Below, one piece after another: positions 55,629 through 63,653 of a stretch of DNA of 64,000 nucleotides. The stretch is from the NCBI GenBank assembly GCA_052035915.1, contig JBPOHE010000001.1, forward strand, positions 52,887 to 116,886. The letters run 5' to 3'. The position numbers and the translations under genes were made by a program. Under the pieces are notes generated by a model. It saw nothing but the letters and a program-made list of their open reading frames with translations. It made no database searches and had not been told where the DNA came from. Origin of the DNA: JBPOHE01 sp052035915 (GTDB lineage Bacteria; Pseudomonadota; Gammaproteobacteria; Chromatiales; Chromatiaceae). Numbering within the stretch: the first letter of the stretch is position 1; every line of letters starts with the position of its first letter.

Positions 55629-55804
55629 CTCCTCCCCCTCCCATGCCTTGTATTGATCGTTTTTCCCTATGACTTATGTCAACATTCATAGTACATTTCT
55701 CGGGATATACAAGAATTCCGGGGCGATCTGCGCCGAATAGGCGATTTTCCGGCCTTATTTCCTCCGCTTTCCGGCCCTTTCCTCCCCTCTGAGATGGTCA
55801 CGTC

Positions 55805-56389
55805 ATGGAACCTTTCGTCATCGACACCAGTGTCTTCACCAATCCGGACATCTACAGCCAGTTCGGTCCCTCGACCCAGGAAGCCCTGACGGTGTTTCTG
55901 GAACTGGCGAAACAATCCAGGGCTGAACTCTACATGCCCGGCTCGGTGTATGAGGAACTTAGGCTGATGAAGGATCTCGGCGCCCTGGCGGCCGAATTCG
56001 AGTTGGTGATGCGTATCCGCTCACCCCGGCGCTACCAACTGGAGATCCCGGCGGAGTTGTTGTACGAGTTCATCGAGGAGGTCCGTCATCGCATCGACCG
56101 GGGCCTCCGCATCGCCGAGGAGCACACCAAGATGGGGCAGGAAGGGAAGCGGGTGGAGATCGGACCACTCATCCGCAGTCTGCGGGAACGCTATCGGGAG
56201 GCGCTGCGGCGCGGCATCATCGATAGTCGGGAGGACGTGGATGTACTCCTGCTCGCCTATGAACTCGACGGCATCCTGGTCTCGGCGGATGAAGGTTTGC
56301 GCACCTGGGCGGACAAGGTGGGGGTCAAGATCCTTTCCCCCATCCATCTGCGTCATGCCCTGGAGAGCCTCGCGAATCCGGCGCCCTGA
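55805..56389 (+). CDS. RNA ligase partner protein, PIN-type domain
   Basis: The 194-residue protein starts F-V-I-D-T-S-V-F-T-N and later has S-R-E-D-V-D-V-L-L-L-A-Y-E-L-D-G-I-L-V-S-A-D-E-G. These acidic clusters form a PIN-domain metal site (D7 plus the later aspartates). The sequence matches the protein family known as RNA ligase partner (MJ1378-like), found mainly in archaea and a few bacteria, and always near the matching ligase. Here the ligase gene converges on it with only 14 bases between stops. PIN domains usually are RNases; its exact role is unknown. Confidence 0.9.
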   Translation: MEPFVIDTSVFTNPDIYSQFGPSTQEALTVFLELAKQSRAELYMPGSVYEELRLMKDLGALAAEFELVMRIRSPRRYQLEIPAELLYEFIEEVRHRIDRGLRIAEEHTKMGQEGKRVEIGPLIRSLRERYREALRRGIIDSREDVDVLLLAYELDGILVSADEGLRTWADKVGVKILSPIHLRHALESLANPAP

Positions 56390-56403
56390 GCCGGAGCCAT
56401 CTC

Positions 56404-57531
56404 TCAGTCGAAAACCAGGCCCCCGCTCATCAGGGTCGCCAATAATCCGGTCAGGCTCGCATAGAGCTTGTCGAACTCGAGGATCCAGAAGCCATCCTCG
56501 AAGCGCAGGTCCTGCCAGGTGATATGCACCTGGTGCCCACCGACGCTGTCCAGGTGTTGCATCAGGGCGAAGGCGTGATGTTTGTCGTGGAAACGGCAAC
56601 GAAACCGCCGCGACACCTTCTGGTCATCCTCGAACTGGTGGAGGGCCTCCATCAAACCATCGAGAAAGGCCGCTCCCAGGCGTTCGTTGAGTGGCGCCGA
56701 CTGGCTCAGGCCCTGCTCCCGCAGAAAAAGCACCAGACGTAGAATGCGGTTGGTGAAAAACTCTGGCGGCAGTTCCATGATCTCCGCCGCCGTGACCCGG
56801 ATATCGGCGATGCTGGAGTCGCTGGTCACGTACTTGGCCCTTCGTCCATGGCCGCCTTCCTCCTTGAAGACCAGGCCTTCCCGGCCTTCGACATTGAGTC
56901 GCAGCAGGATATCGTGGATGGCCGGGATCGCCTCGGCGGTAAAGCGGCCGAATCTCTGTACCGTTCGCAGACCCAGAGTCTCCATCAGGGCATAGGCCTC
57001 CGGTTGCGGCAGGAAGCCCGGACGATTCAGGCGCATCAGGTCGAAGACAAAGAGTTGCACATCCTCGACGACGAACGGGGGATGGCTCTCGAGATAGGGT
57101 TGTTCCGGCCCGGCCATCTCGCCGCAGACCACCAGATCGGGCTCCTGATCGAAAATCCCGGGATCCAACAGATCCACAATGCGGTCGGTGGTGAAGGGGC
57201 AGATGAAACCGCCCCGGGTCAGGGCCAACAGATGATCCCCCCGGCGGAAGATCCTGACGTTATAGCCGTTGACCTTCTCCTCCACCCAGAAGGCGTTTTG
57301 AAAGTGCGCCCTGAGACCGGGCTTGAGGGCGAGCAGGCGCCCGATGCTCGGGTAGCCGAACACCCCCTGATCGCCGATCATCACCGTCCCCCGGGGCAGG
57401 CTCCCGAAGCGATCGGTCAGACGCAGATATTCGATGGCGCCGAAGGAGCTGCGAACCGCCTTGCGTTTATGCCGGGCGATCTCGAATGTCTCGGCGAGGT
57501 TCTGGAGCGGAGTCGGTTCCCGGGAAGTCAT
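56404..57531 (-). CDS. Archaeal-type RNA ligase (Rnl3/Pab1020 family)
   Basis: The 375-residue ligase has motif I as E-E-K-V-N-G-Y-N-V-R with nucleotidyl lysine K86, motif III V-Q-L-F-V-F-D-L near 160 and motif IV E-G-L-V-F-K-E near 220, then a family-specific C-terminal dimerisation region. The Rnl3 family joins or circularises RNA ends with 5'-phosphate and 3'-hydroxyl using ATP and is characteristic of thermophilic archaea, with scattered bacterial members. Transfer from archaea followed by long residence is likely, since base composition now matches its neighbours. It follows the PolX-like gene by 17 bases and converges with its partner gene. Confidence 0.92.
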   Translation of the reverse strand: MTSREPTPLQNLAETFEIARHKRKAVRSSFGAIEYLRLTDRFGSLPRGTVMIGDQGVFGYPSIGRLLALKPGLRAHFQNAFWVEEKVNGYNVRIFRRGDHLLALTRGGFICPFTTDRIVDLLDPGIFDQEPDLVVCGEMAGPEQPYLESHPPFVVEDVQLFVFDLMRLNRPGFLPQPEAYALMETLGLRTVQRFGRFTAEAIPAIHDILLRLNVEGREGLVFKEEGGHGRRAKYVTSDSSIADIRVTAAEIMELPPEFFTNRILRLVLFLREQGLSQSAPLNERLGAAFLDGLMEALHQFEDDQKVSRRFRCRFHDKHHAFALMQHLDSVGGHQVHITWQDLRFEDGFWILEFDKLYASLTGLLATLMSGGLVFD

Positions 57532-57548
57532 AGCGAATCAATCCCCCC

Positions 57549-58868
57549 TCAGCCCCTGGGAGCCCAGAGCAAAGGCAACAATTGATCCACAGGGCGGGTA
57601 TTGAGTACATCGCCGGGCTCCAACCAGCCTCTTCTGGCCTGGGCCACCCCCCAATCGAGATGGGCCAAGCCCTGGGGACTGTGGCTGTCGCTGTCGATAC
57701 TGATCTTTACCCCCAGCTCCCGTGCCAGGCGGCAATATCTGTCCTCCAGTTCGAGGCGTTGCGGTTGGGAGTCGAGTTCCAGGTAGCAGCCCCGGTCGCG
57801 GGCATGATGGAGTATCCGCTCCATGTCCAGGGCCAGCGGCGGACGCTCGTTGAGCAGCCGTCCGCCGGGATGGCCGAGGATGGTGAAATAGCGATTGTCC
57901 ATGGCCCGCAACACCCGCGCCGTCTGTTTGGCCTCCGGCATACCGAAGCGGTAATGGATGGAGCCGATCACCAGATCCAGATCCCGCAGCACGGAGTCCG
58001 GCAGATCGAGCTGGCCGTCTTCCAGGATGTCCACCTCGATGCCTTTGAGCACACGGAAATCCCCGAACTCCTGGTTGAGGCGGTCGATTTCGGCCATCTG
58101 CTCGCGCAGGCGTCGCTCGTTGAGGCCATTGACGACCTCTAGGCGCTGGGAGTGGTCGGTGATGGCGATATAGCTCAGTCCATGGTGCCGGGCGGCCTCG
58201 GCCATGGCCCGGAGGCTGGCCGTCCCATCGGTGGCGGTGGTATGGAGGTGCAGATCACCGCGCAGATCGCTCCGCTCGATCAGTCTCGGCAATCCCCCCT
58301 GGCGGGCCGCCTCGATCTCACCCTCGCCTTCCCGCAGCTCAGGAGGGATGAAGGGCAGCCCGAGGACATGATAGATCGAGGCTTCGCTTTCCCCGGCCAA
58401 CCGGATGCCGGCGCGGAATACGCCCTCGGCGTCGAGTTCCAAGCCGGCCTCCTGGGCCAGAAGCTGGATCTCCGCCCGGTGCGCCTTGCTCCCGGTGTGA
58501 TGATGGAGGGCGGCACCGAAGCTGTCCGGCCCCACCACCCGTACCTCCAGATCCAGATCCATGACCAGCCGGGCCAGATAGCGTCGAGGCTCGGGTTGCC
58601 AGACCCTGGATACCAGTGGCGAGGCTTCCAGGGCCGCCATGACGAGTTCATGATCGACGGCCGCCGCCAGGAGTACCACCGAGCGCACATGGGCCTTGCC
58701 GCGACGATAGCCGCCGACGATGGCTACCTGGTCGATCCCCGGCCAGCTTTCCAGGGTGCGTCGCAATGGCTCGACACCCAGGGCAATCTGGCTGCGCAGT
58801 ATGGTTACCGGTCTGTTATTCCCTGGAGCAGAGAATGGCCGGAGAGGGGGCTGGTTGTTGGATCGCAT
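57549..58868 (-). CDS. PolX-like protein: PHP phosphoesterase with inactive polymerase domain
   Basis: The protein has 439 residues, against about 570 for bacterial PolX. The N-terminal helix-hairpin-helix region is absent. The palm reads I-V-G-G-Y-R-R-G-K-A-H-V-R-S-V-V-L-L-A; family members have V-G-D-I-D or V-G-D-L-D there, so both first metal aspartates are gone. The third, normally V-D-L-R-V-V, reads L-E-V-R-V-V. The thumb (H-H-T-G-S-K-A-H-R) and the C-terminal PHP domain are kept: H-L-H-T-T-A-T-D, I-T-D-H-S, K-G-I-E-V-D, G-S-I-H, G-H-P-G-G and D-S-D-S-H-S. It should be a PHP nuclease or phosphatase only. No ribosome site is evident at ATG 58868. Confidence 0.82.
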   Translation of the reverse strand: MRSNNQPPLRPFSAPGNNRPVTILRSQIALGVEPLRRTLESWPGIDQVAIVGGYRRGKAHVRSVVLLAAAVDHELVMAALEASPLVSRVWQPEPRRYLARLVMDLDLEVRVVGPDSFGAALHHHTGSKAHRAEIQLLAQEAGLELDAEGVFRAGIRLAGESEASIYHVLGLPFIPPELREGEGEIEAARQGGLPRLIERSDLRGDLHLHTTATDGTASLRAMAEAARHHGLSYIAITDHSQRLEVVNGLNERRLREQMAEIDRLNQEFGDFRVLKGIEVDILEDGQLDLPDSVLRDLDLVIGSIHYRFGMPEAKQTARVLRAMDNRYFTILGHPGGRLLNERPPLALDMERILHHARDRGCYLELDSQPQRLELEDRYCRLARELGVKISIDSDSHSPQGLAHLDWGVAQARRGWLEPGDVLNTRPVDQLLPLLWAPRG

Positions 58869-58954
58869 AATAGGTATCGGTACCCGACAGCCTGGTCAAC
58901 ACTCTACGAAGTTTGGCTCTTTCGGGTGGCTCATTCCAAACGGCCTCAGACCGA

Positions 58955-59914
58955 TCAGATCTCCCCCCTGACCCGCTCGGTAGTCCCCCGGGCAGGGAAC
59001 CCCTCGATGAATTCATCCCACATATCCTGCCAATGATCGAGCATCTGATCCATGCCCCGGTACCAGCGCTCCGAATGGGGGTGATACGGCGTGGATTGGG
59101 GACCATTCCAGGGGGCGAGGTTCCGCTCCTTGTCAGTCCAGGGACGTTCCGGGACCCGACCCAGCTCGACCTGAAGCTGCAAGGGCCTGGCATCACGCAT
59201 GAGTTCGACCCGGAGACTGTCGCCCGGATCGAAGAAATTCAGCGCCCGATAGACATCCGCCTTGGAGCTGATGCGACGGCGGTCGATTTTGAGGATCACA
59301 TCGCCGGCGCGGATCCCCGCTTCCTTCGCCGGGCTGCCGGGAACCACGTCCGAGACCAGGACCCCCTGGTTCCTGGGTACCTGGAAGGTCTCCCTCAACT
59401 CATCGGTCAAGGGTTGTATCCCGATGCCGAGATAGGCCTGGCTGGGAAGACTTCGGTTGCCGTCCCGCTCGGTGACGGGCGGATTCGTCGCCGCCACCTC
59501 GATCCGCAGGGATTTGCGTTCGTTCTCCCGCAACAACGACAACTCCAGGCTCCCCTGATGGGGCGTGTGTTCGATCAGCCAGCGCAGCTTGGCGATCGAG
59601 TACACCGGCTTGGCCTCCACGCTGATGATGATGTCCTGGGGCAGGAGTCCGGCCTTGGCCGCCGGTGTCTCGGGAAAGACCCGCACCACCTGGACGCCGT
59701 AGTCCAGGCCCAGGGTCGCCAGCCGGTCGAGGGGCAATTCCCGGACCAGCACCCCGAGCTGTGGCCCGGACTCGATGCCGGATGGCCCTGGTTGACCCGG
59801 TGGGGGGTTGGCCAGGGAGAAACCCGAAATGCCCAACCCGAGACACAGCAGCCACATCAACAGCCGCCGGAAACCGGCACCCTTGACAAGGGAAATGGAA
59901 AACAGGGATGGCAT
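58955..59914 (-). CDS. Exported protein with two PDZ domains and no protease
   Basis: The 319-residue protein has a signal peptide (about 14-35). It has two PDZ domains: one near 50-145 (V-Q-V-V-R-V-F-P-E-T-P-A-A-K-A-G-L-L-P-Q-D-I-I) and one near 160-250 (G-V-L-V-S-D-V-V-P-G-S-P-A-K-E-A-G-I-R-A-G-D-V-I-L-K-I). A C-terminal helix rich in tryptophan and acidic residues follows. It resembles the PDZ half of DegP/DegQ proteases but no trypsin-like domain is present. GGAGG precedes the ATG. It lies 86 bases upstream of the PolX-like gene on the same strand. A periplasmic scaffold role is likely. Confidence 0.8.
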   Translation of the reverse strand: MPSLFSISLVKGAGFRRLLMWLLCLGLGISGFSLANPPPGQPGPSGIESGPQLGVLVRELPLDRLATLGLDYGVQVVRVFPETPAAKAGLLPQDIIISVEAKPVYSIAKLRWLIEHTPHQGSLELSLLRENERKSLRIEVAATNPPVTERDGNRSLPSQAYLGIGIQPLTDELRETFQVPRNQGVLVSDVVPGSPAKEAGIRAGDVILKIDRRRISSKADVYRALNFFDPGDSLRVELMRDARPLQLQVELGRVPERPWTDKERNLAPWNGPQSTPYHPHSERWYRGMDQMLDHWQDMWDEFIEGFPARGTTERVRGEI

Positions 59915-60329
59915 GGTGGATCAACCTCCGTGGCTTGATAAGGGACAACCTCAAAATACCCCGGGCGGCGGCTCGTCTCCCGGTCATTGGTTGGATGCGA
60001 AGCAGGCGGAAAAGTTTGCCCGCTTCCTGATGATCCGGGGAGCTTTAAACCGATTCCTGTTAGGTCTTTACGAATTAGCCGCCGGGGAGCTGGCCCGTCT
60101 GTCTGTCGACGCTTCCGGGCCTGAGTTCTTTTAGCTGGCTTTTGTTCTCCCAAAGAGAACAATACAAATATTTATAGCAAATTGTTCTCGAAAAAAGAAC
60201 AATAACTGGCCATTTTCCGCCCATGCCCGGAACCATGAAGCACTCACACCGATCCTCTTGGGTCTATCCTACATTAACAGATGAGATGTTGCCCCGCGCC
60301 TGATGGCCGAAATGTATTCAGAAATCGCC
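59915..60329. other. Intergenic region with repeat copy 7
   Basis: The gap between the acyltransferase stop and the PDZ protein start has no supported gene. It contains palindromic repeat copy 7 (60110-60232). A 15-base block CGATTCCTGTTAGGT at about 60050 resembles the tail found downstream of other copies and recurs as GATTCCTGTTAGGT inside the DUF3142 gene at about 15231. Confidence 0.55.
60110..60232. repeat. Palindromic repeat copy 7
   Basis: This copy shows the family structure best. The left arm GCTTCCGGGCC is followed by TTTTGTTCTCCCAAAGAGAACAAT (60140-60163, two segments of one hairpin), a spacer, then ATTGTTCTCG...AGAACAAT (60181-60202). AACTGGCCATTTTC and CCATGCCCGGAA end it near 60232. 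Left and right halves are complementary over about 30 bases, so the whole copy can form one long hairpin or two short ones. Confidence 0.75.
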
Positions 60330-61484
60330 TTAGCTTGGCCAGTGCCGACGCAGTCGCAGAAAAGGACGTTCCACCAGGAAGTAGGATATCCAGGACAAGA
60401 GCAACACCAGCGGCAGGGTGAGCAGAAAATAGGCGGGGAAGACATACCCCTGATAGCCCTGGAACCAGGCGGTCTGTTTGACCCAATTCAGGATCGGCAG
60501 ATGCCAGAGATAGAGGCTGTAACTGATGACACCGACGAACACCGCCAGCCTGTTGTTCAGCAGGAGCCGGGCCAGGGGGGAACCCAGGGCGGTCCCCAAG
60601 ATGCTCATGGCGATACAGATGGCTACCAGCCCATGCCAGACAAACAGCATCGGATGACCATTCCAATAGGCCAGATGTCGGCCTTTGAGAAAGAACTGGA
60701 TCAGCAGGCCGATGCCCACCCAGCCGGCCACGAAGAGCAGATTGCTCCATCTGGGATCGAAGGCCGTCCGCCCTGCCGGTTCAAAGCGGGAGTGAGTGCG
60801 GGAGACATACCAGTGAGCGGCCAGCATGCCGATGACAAACTGATCCAGGTGCCCCGGGAACTGCTCCAGGCGCCACACCTTGTACTCGATCCCCTGCCCG
60901 GTGAGGCCTTGAAACACCACGAAGCGATAGCCGATGGTCAGCACCAGGGCCAGTACCAGCAGGGCGATCCAGCGCCGGCCCGGTAGCCCCCAAGCCAGCA
61001 GGGGGAGCAGCAGATAAAAGCCGAACTCCACCGGCAGGGTCCAGTAGACCCCGTTGATCGAGCTGTTGAACACCGGATCCCAGTTGTGCAGCATCAGGGC
61101 ATGGAGCAGGACATCGCCCCAGTGGATGGCGTAAGGGTAGAGTTGCAGGCTCGCCAGCAACAGCAGTATGGCGATCTGGGCATAGTAGGCCGGGAGCACA
61201 CGCAGCAGCCGTCGTAGGAAGTAATAACGCAGCGCGACCGGCCCGGCGAACCCATGGGCGTGCTCGGAAAAGGGGAGACAGAGGAGAAAGCCGGAAAGGA
61301 CATAGAAGATATCCACCCCCGCCCAGCCGATAGAGAACCAAGCCGTGAGATCCAGGGAAAAACCACCCAGATCGACGGCGATCTTACGTGGCCCGGAGAA
61401 AGACCAGCTATGGTGGAGATAGACCCAGACGGCGGCGAACCCCCGTAGACCGGTCAGCCCTCTGATGTAGTGCTTCGCTTCCAC
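60330..61484 (-). CDS. Acyltransferase 3 family membrane protein (OafA/YrhL-like)
   Basis: The 384-residue protein has about ten membrane helices and starts with the family signature Y-I-R-G-L-T-G-L-R-G-F-A-A-V-W-V-Y-L-H-H, where the first histidine near 25 is thought to be catalytic. V-D-I-F-Y-V-L-S-G-F-L-L-C near 60 and R-R-L-L-R-V-L-P-A-Y-Y near 95 are further family motifs. Relatives O-acetylate surface polysaccharides or peptidoglycan. No polysaccharide gene cluster is in the window. The start is GTG 61484 behind GGAGG. It stands alone. Confidence 0.9.
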   Translation of the reverse strand: MEAKHYIRGLTGLRGFAAVWVYLHHSWSFSGPRKIAVDLGGFSLDLTAWFSIGWAGVDIFYVLSGFLLCLPFSEHAHGFAGPVALRYYFLRRLLRVLPAYYAQIAILLLLASLQLYPYAIHWGDVLLHALMLHNWDPVFNSSINGVYWTLPVEFGFYLLLPLLAWGLPGRRWIALLVLALVLTIGYRFVVFQGLTGQGIEYKVWRLEQFPGHLDQFVIGMLAAHWYVSRTHSRFEPAGRTAFDPRWSNLLFVAGWVGIGLLIQFFLKGRHLAYWNGHPMLFVWHGLVAICIAMSILGTALGSPLARLLLNNRLAVFVGVISYSLYLWHLPILNWVKQTAWFQGYQGYVFPAYFLLTLPLVLLLSWISYFLVERPFLRLRRHWPS

Positions 61485-61818
61485 CCCTCGCCTCCCCAGC
61501 GGCCAGATTTCCTGGTTGTCTTGGTTGGGCCACTATCGGTAGCCAAGTGATCCTCCCCACGCCCAGGGCTGGAGTGATCGGAGGGAAAAGAGCCGCGAGC
61601 ACCCTTGGGCGAGGAGGGAGAAAGGGAAGCGACCTTGATACGGTTGCGATCCCCGCCCCCTGGAGCCGCTCCCCAGCGACTCGTTGGGAGGCGGGTATTA
61701 TCGCTTATTGGAGCGCGATCCAGGTTCTGTTGATATAAGAATTTATCTAATTGATTTAACAAGCTTTTTAAGGAAATTGGCAACTCTGACCCGTCGATCC
61801 AGAAGAGCTCATGGGCTT
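61485..61818. other. Intergenic region at the edge of the tRNA-Pro remnant
   Basis: No coding gene is supported in these 334 bases. After about 61690 the sequence becomes AT-richer, marking the transition to the mobile-element remnant that ends at tRNA-Pro. No copy of the tRNA 3' end that would mark an attachment site was found. Confidence 0.45.
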
Positions 61819-62019
61819 ATGTCAACAGAACCTATTACTGCACTGGTGACTGGAACCCTGAGCCAAGTTCCCGTATCGAGGACCACATCCAAGGGCGGGA
61901 CCATGGCGACCGCCTCTCTGGCCGTTGAGGTTGGCGACGGCAAACCCGTCTACCTGGGCCTGCTGGCGGGGAAAAGGGGAAAGACAGATATTCAGAAAGC
62001 TTTTTACCAGAGACAATAG
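61819..62019 (+). pseudogene. Truncated single-stranded DNA-binding-like gene
   Basis: Sixty-six residues from ATG 61819 begin M-S-T-E-P-I-T-A-L-V-T-G-T-L and continue with A-T-A-S-L-A-V-E-V-G-D-G-K-P-V-Y-L-G-L-L-A, similar to the first half of small OB-fold SSB-like proteins of phages and integrative elements. A normal gene would be about twice as long; this one ends in an unrelated K-R-G-K-T-D-I-Q-K-A-F-Y-Q-R-Q. It looks like the decayed left end of a mobile element. The family call rests on the N-terminus only. Confidence 0.4.
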
Positions 62020-62020
62020 G

Positions 62021-62039
62021 ACCTATAATTTTTATAGGT
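62021..62039. promoter_or_regulatory. Probable operator of the toxin-antitoxin-like pair
   Basis: ACCTATAA and TTATAGGT are perfect 8-bp arms around a 3-base T spacer, ending 19 bases before the first gene of the pair. Such dyads at toxin-antitoxin promoters are bound by the antitoxin. The ACCT/AGGT ends recall the MqsA site, which has a shorter spacer. Confidence 0.55.
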
Positions 62040-62058
62040 TAGCTCACCGTAGCGCCTC

Positions 62059-62379
62059 ATGCCCAACATCTTGTCCTTCCCCATGCCAGCTGAGCACGCC
62101 TTGGCATTGATTCGCCAAGCCGTTGGTGAGGGGCGCGTGCGGCTTCTTTCGCCTCCTGCTGGCGGCGATTGGTATCGAGTGGTGACGCACCGACAAGTGG
62201 CCTTGTGCCTTAAGGAGGGGGAAATGGTGGCCGCGCCGGAGATCGACGGGCACGGCAACGTGACGTGTTGGTTAGAGCGGTTCGGGGCTGGCCTAACGGT
62301 GCGGTTGCACCTTGTCTTGAAGAAGAATCAGAACGATGAATGGGAGATCCTTGTTATCGAAGTGGAGAACCAGCTATGA
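62059..62379 (+). CDS. DUF4258-like putative toxin
   Basis: This is a 106-residue protein with a RelE/DUF4258-like pattern: H-A-L-A-L-I-R-Q-A-V-G-E-G-R-V-R near the start, a Y-R-V-V-T-H-R-Q-V segment, a central E-G-E-M-V-A-A-P-E-I-D-G-H-G-N and a beta-rich end (T-V-R-L-H-L-V-L-K-K, W-E-I-L-V-I-E-V). It overlaps the following helix-turn-helix gene by 4 bases (ATGA). Toxin-first order and an operator-like dyad upstream fit a type II toxin-antitoxin module of the MqsR/HigB kind. Activity is not shown by sequence. Confidence 0.6.
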   Translation: MPNILSFPMPAEHALALIRQAVGEGRVRLLSPPAGGDWYRVVTHRQVALCLKEGEMVAAPEIDGHGNVTCWLERFGAGLTVRLHLVLKKNQNDEWEILVIEVENQL

Positions 62380-62822
62380 ACGCTTATCACTATGTGCAAT
62401 GCGGGCTCGATAACGTTTGGCTAATCAATGGGTTTGAGATCATTGAGACGGAATATGGCGCAAGCGTTCGTATCGACCGAGCCGACGAACTGGACGCCAC
62501 TATCGCGGCGTATCTCACCGAGAAGTCCGCACCACTCACCGGGCAGGAGTTTCGTTATCTGCGGCAACAGCTCGATATGTCGCAAAAGCGGATTGGTGAA
62601 CTGATGGGAAAGGAGGCGCAGACGGTGGCGCTATGGGAAAAGGGTGGGGCGTTGAATAGGGATGTGGACTTCTTGATTCGGCACATTTACCAGCAGACCG
62701 TTCTCAATGAACGCCGCACCTACATTGAGATGGTTGATCGGCTGAACCATCTAGACCGCGCGGAGAACGCGGAACGATTGGAATTCAGAGAGATGACAGG
62801 CCGCTGGATCAGGGCCGTTTAG
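62376..62822 (+). CDS. Helix-turn-helix putative antitoxin
   Basis: The protein is 148 residues long from ATG 62376, which overlaps the upstream stop; the frame is open to 62340. The N-terminal part (Y-H-Y-V-Q-C-G-L-D-N-V-W-L-I-N-G-F) carries C9 but no full zinc-binding set. The helix-turn-helix L-T-G-Q-E-F-R-Y-L-R-Q-Q-L-D-M-S-Q-K-R-I-G-E-L-M-G-K-E-A-Q-T-V-A-L-W-E-K-G spans about 55-92. The Q-T-V-A-L-W-E-K form is typical of MqsA/HigA-type antitoxins. It probably binds the dyad at 62021-62039 and neutralises the DUF4258-like protein. Confidence 0.7.
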   Translation: MNAYHYVQCGLDNVWLINGFEIIETEYGASVRIDRADELDATIAAYLTEKSAPLTGQEFRYLRQQLDMSQKRIGELMGKEAQTVALWEKGGALNRDVDFLIRHIYQQTVLNERRTYIEMVDRLNHLDRAENAERLEFREMTGRWIRAV

Positions 62823-62841
62823 AATTGTAGTAGTCCGCCCA

Positions 62842-63021
62842 ATGGGCACTATGCCTGCCCTGGCCTATCGAGTCGACCGCCAACCCTGGCGGTTTCTGGT
62901 GCCGCTGAGTCTCATCGTTGAGGGCCTACCCTTCGACCATGGGTATCCCTGGACGATTGTGATATCGCTACCGGCTTTCTGTTTCATCGTTCGAGAGAAC
63001 ATCAAAGCAGAAGCGGGATGA
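62842..63021 (+). CDS. Possible small protein of mobile-element origin
   Basis: A 59-residue frame from ATG 62842 to TGA 63019-63021, with another in-frame ATG at 62851, codes a hydrophobic and aromatic-rich peptide (W-R-F-L-V-P-L-S-L-I-V-E-G-L-P-F-D-H-G-Y-P-W, then I-V-I-S-L-P-A-F-C-F-I-V). No good ribosome site is present and I do not recognise a family. Its position between the antitoxin and the next gene, within the remnant, makes it plausible. Confidence 0.3.
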   Translation: MGTMPALAYRVDRQPWRFLVPLSLIVEGLPFDHGYPWTIVISLPAFCFIVRENIKAEAG

Positions 63022-63049
63022 TCCGATAGGTAAAGACTATTGCCTGCAA

Positions 63050-63068
63050 CGCTTACTGAGAGTAAGCG
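63050..63068. promoter_or_regulatory. Inverted repeat upstream of the 138-residue gene
   Basis: CGCTTACT and AGTAAGCG are perfect 8-bp arms around GAG, 30 bases before the ATG at 63099. The spacing and symmetry suit an operator. The regulator is unknown. Confidence 0.4.
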
Positions 63069-63098
63069 GCGCAAAGCTTACGAACAGGAGGCAAGGCT

Positions 63099-63515
63099 AT
63101 GGGCGCTTTAACCCGAGAGAAAAACGGCAGGTTCCTACCCGGAATTCCCCCGGGGCCGGACCGTCCACCGAGACAGACTGAGGCCGGATGTATGCAAGCC
63201 ATGATGCAGGCGTGCCCCCTGGATACTTGGCGGGCGATCTGCGAGCGGGCCGTTGTCGAGGCCAAGCGAGGGGATGCGAAGGCACGGGACTGGCTCGCAA
63301 AGTACCTTGTCGGCGATCCAGGGCACCAGGCCCCGGCACCCATGGCCGTTGTTGTGCAGCAGCTTACGGGAATAGACCCCGCCTTAAACCGGGCCGCTGA
63401 GCTTGTGGCTACGGGCGGCGACTTCCTGGGGATGGCATCACCAGACGAGATCGAGAAAGCGAGGGCCGCCATTTTGCTGGCTGAGCAGGCCATCGAGAAT
63501 AAGCCCGGGGCGTGA
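63099..63515 (+). CDS. DUF5681-like small protein of a mobile element
   Basis: This is a 138-residue protein with a strong ribosome site (GGAGG before ATG). The N-terminus reads N-G-R-F-L-P-G-I-P-P-G-P-D-R-P, close to the G-R-F-x-P-G-x-x-x-N-P-x-G-R-P pattern of DUF5681 and phage terminase small-subunit-like proteins. The remainder is helical and alanine-rich (A-V-V-E-A-K-R-G-D-A-K-A-R-D-W-L-A-K-Y-L). Function is unknown; such genes are common in prophages and integrative elements. It lies close to tRNA-Pro. Confidence 0.55.
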   Translation: MGALTREKNGRFLPGIPPGPDRPPRQTEAGCMQAMMQACPLDTWRAICERAVVEAKRGDAKARDWLAKYLVGDPGHQAPAPMAVVVQQLTGIDPALNRAAELVATGGDFLGMASPDEIEKARAAILLAEQAIENKPGA

Positions 63516-63653
63516 ACCCCAAATACAACCAGATCATGAAGCCAATGCCCCTAGCCTTTTCGTTTGTTGGGGTAAAGGTTGGGGTAAATCGAGGCTTTTT
63601 CGTTTTCTGGCGACTGGGGATTTTTGAGGCTTTCCATAACCCCTTGTTTTAAT

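Noticed and set aside
58816..59196. Missing N-terminus of the PolX-like gene in another frame upstream
   Set aside because: The sequence there is taken up by the PDZ gene and shows no helix-hairpin-helix pattern, so the short form seems genuine.
63516..63653. Attachment-site duplicate or integrase end next to tRNA-Pro
   Set aside because: No second copy of the tRNA 3' end was found within the window, and the short frame ending here is not clearly an integrase.
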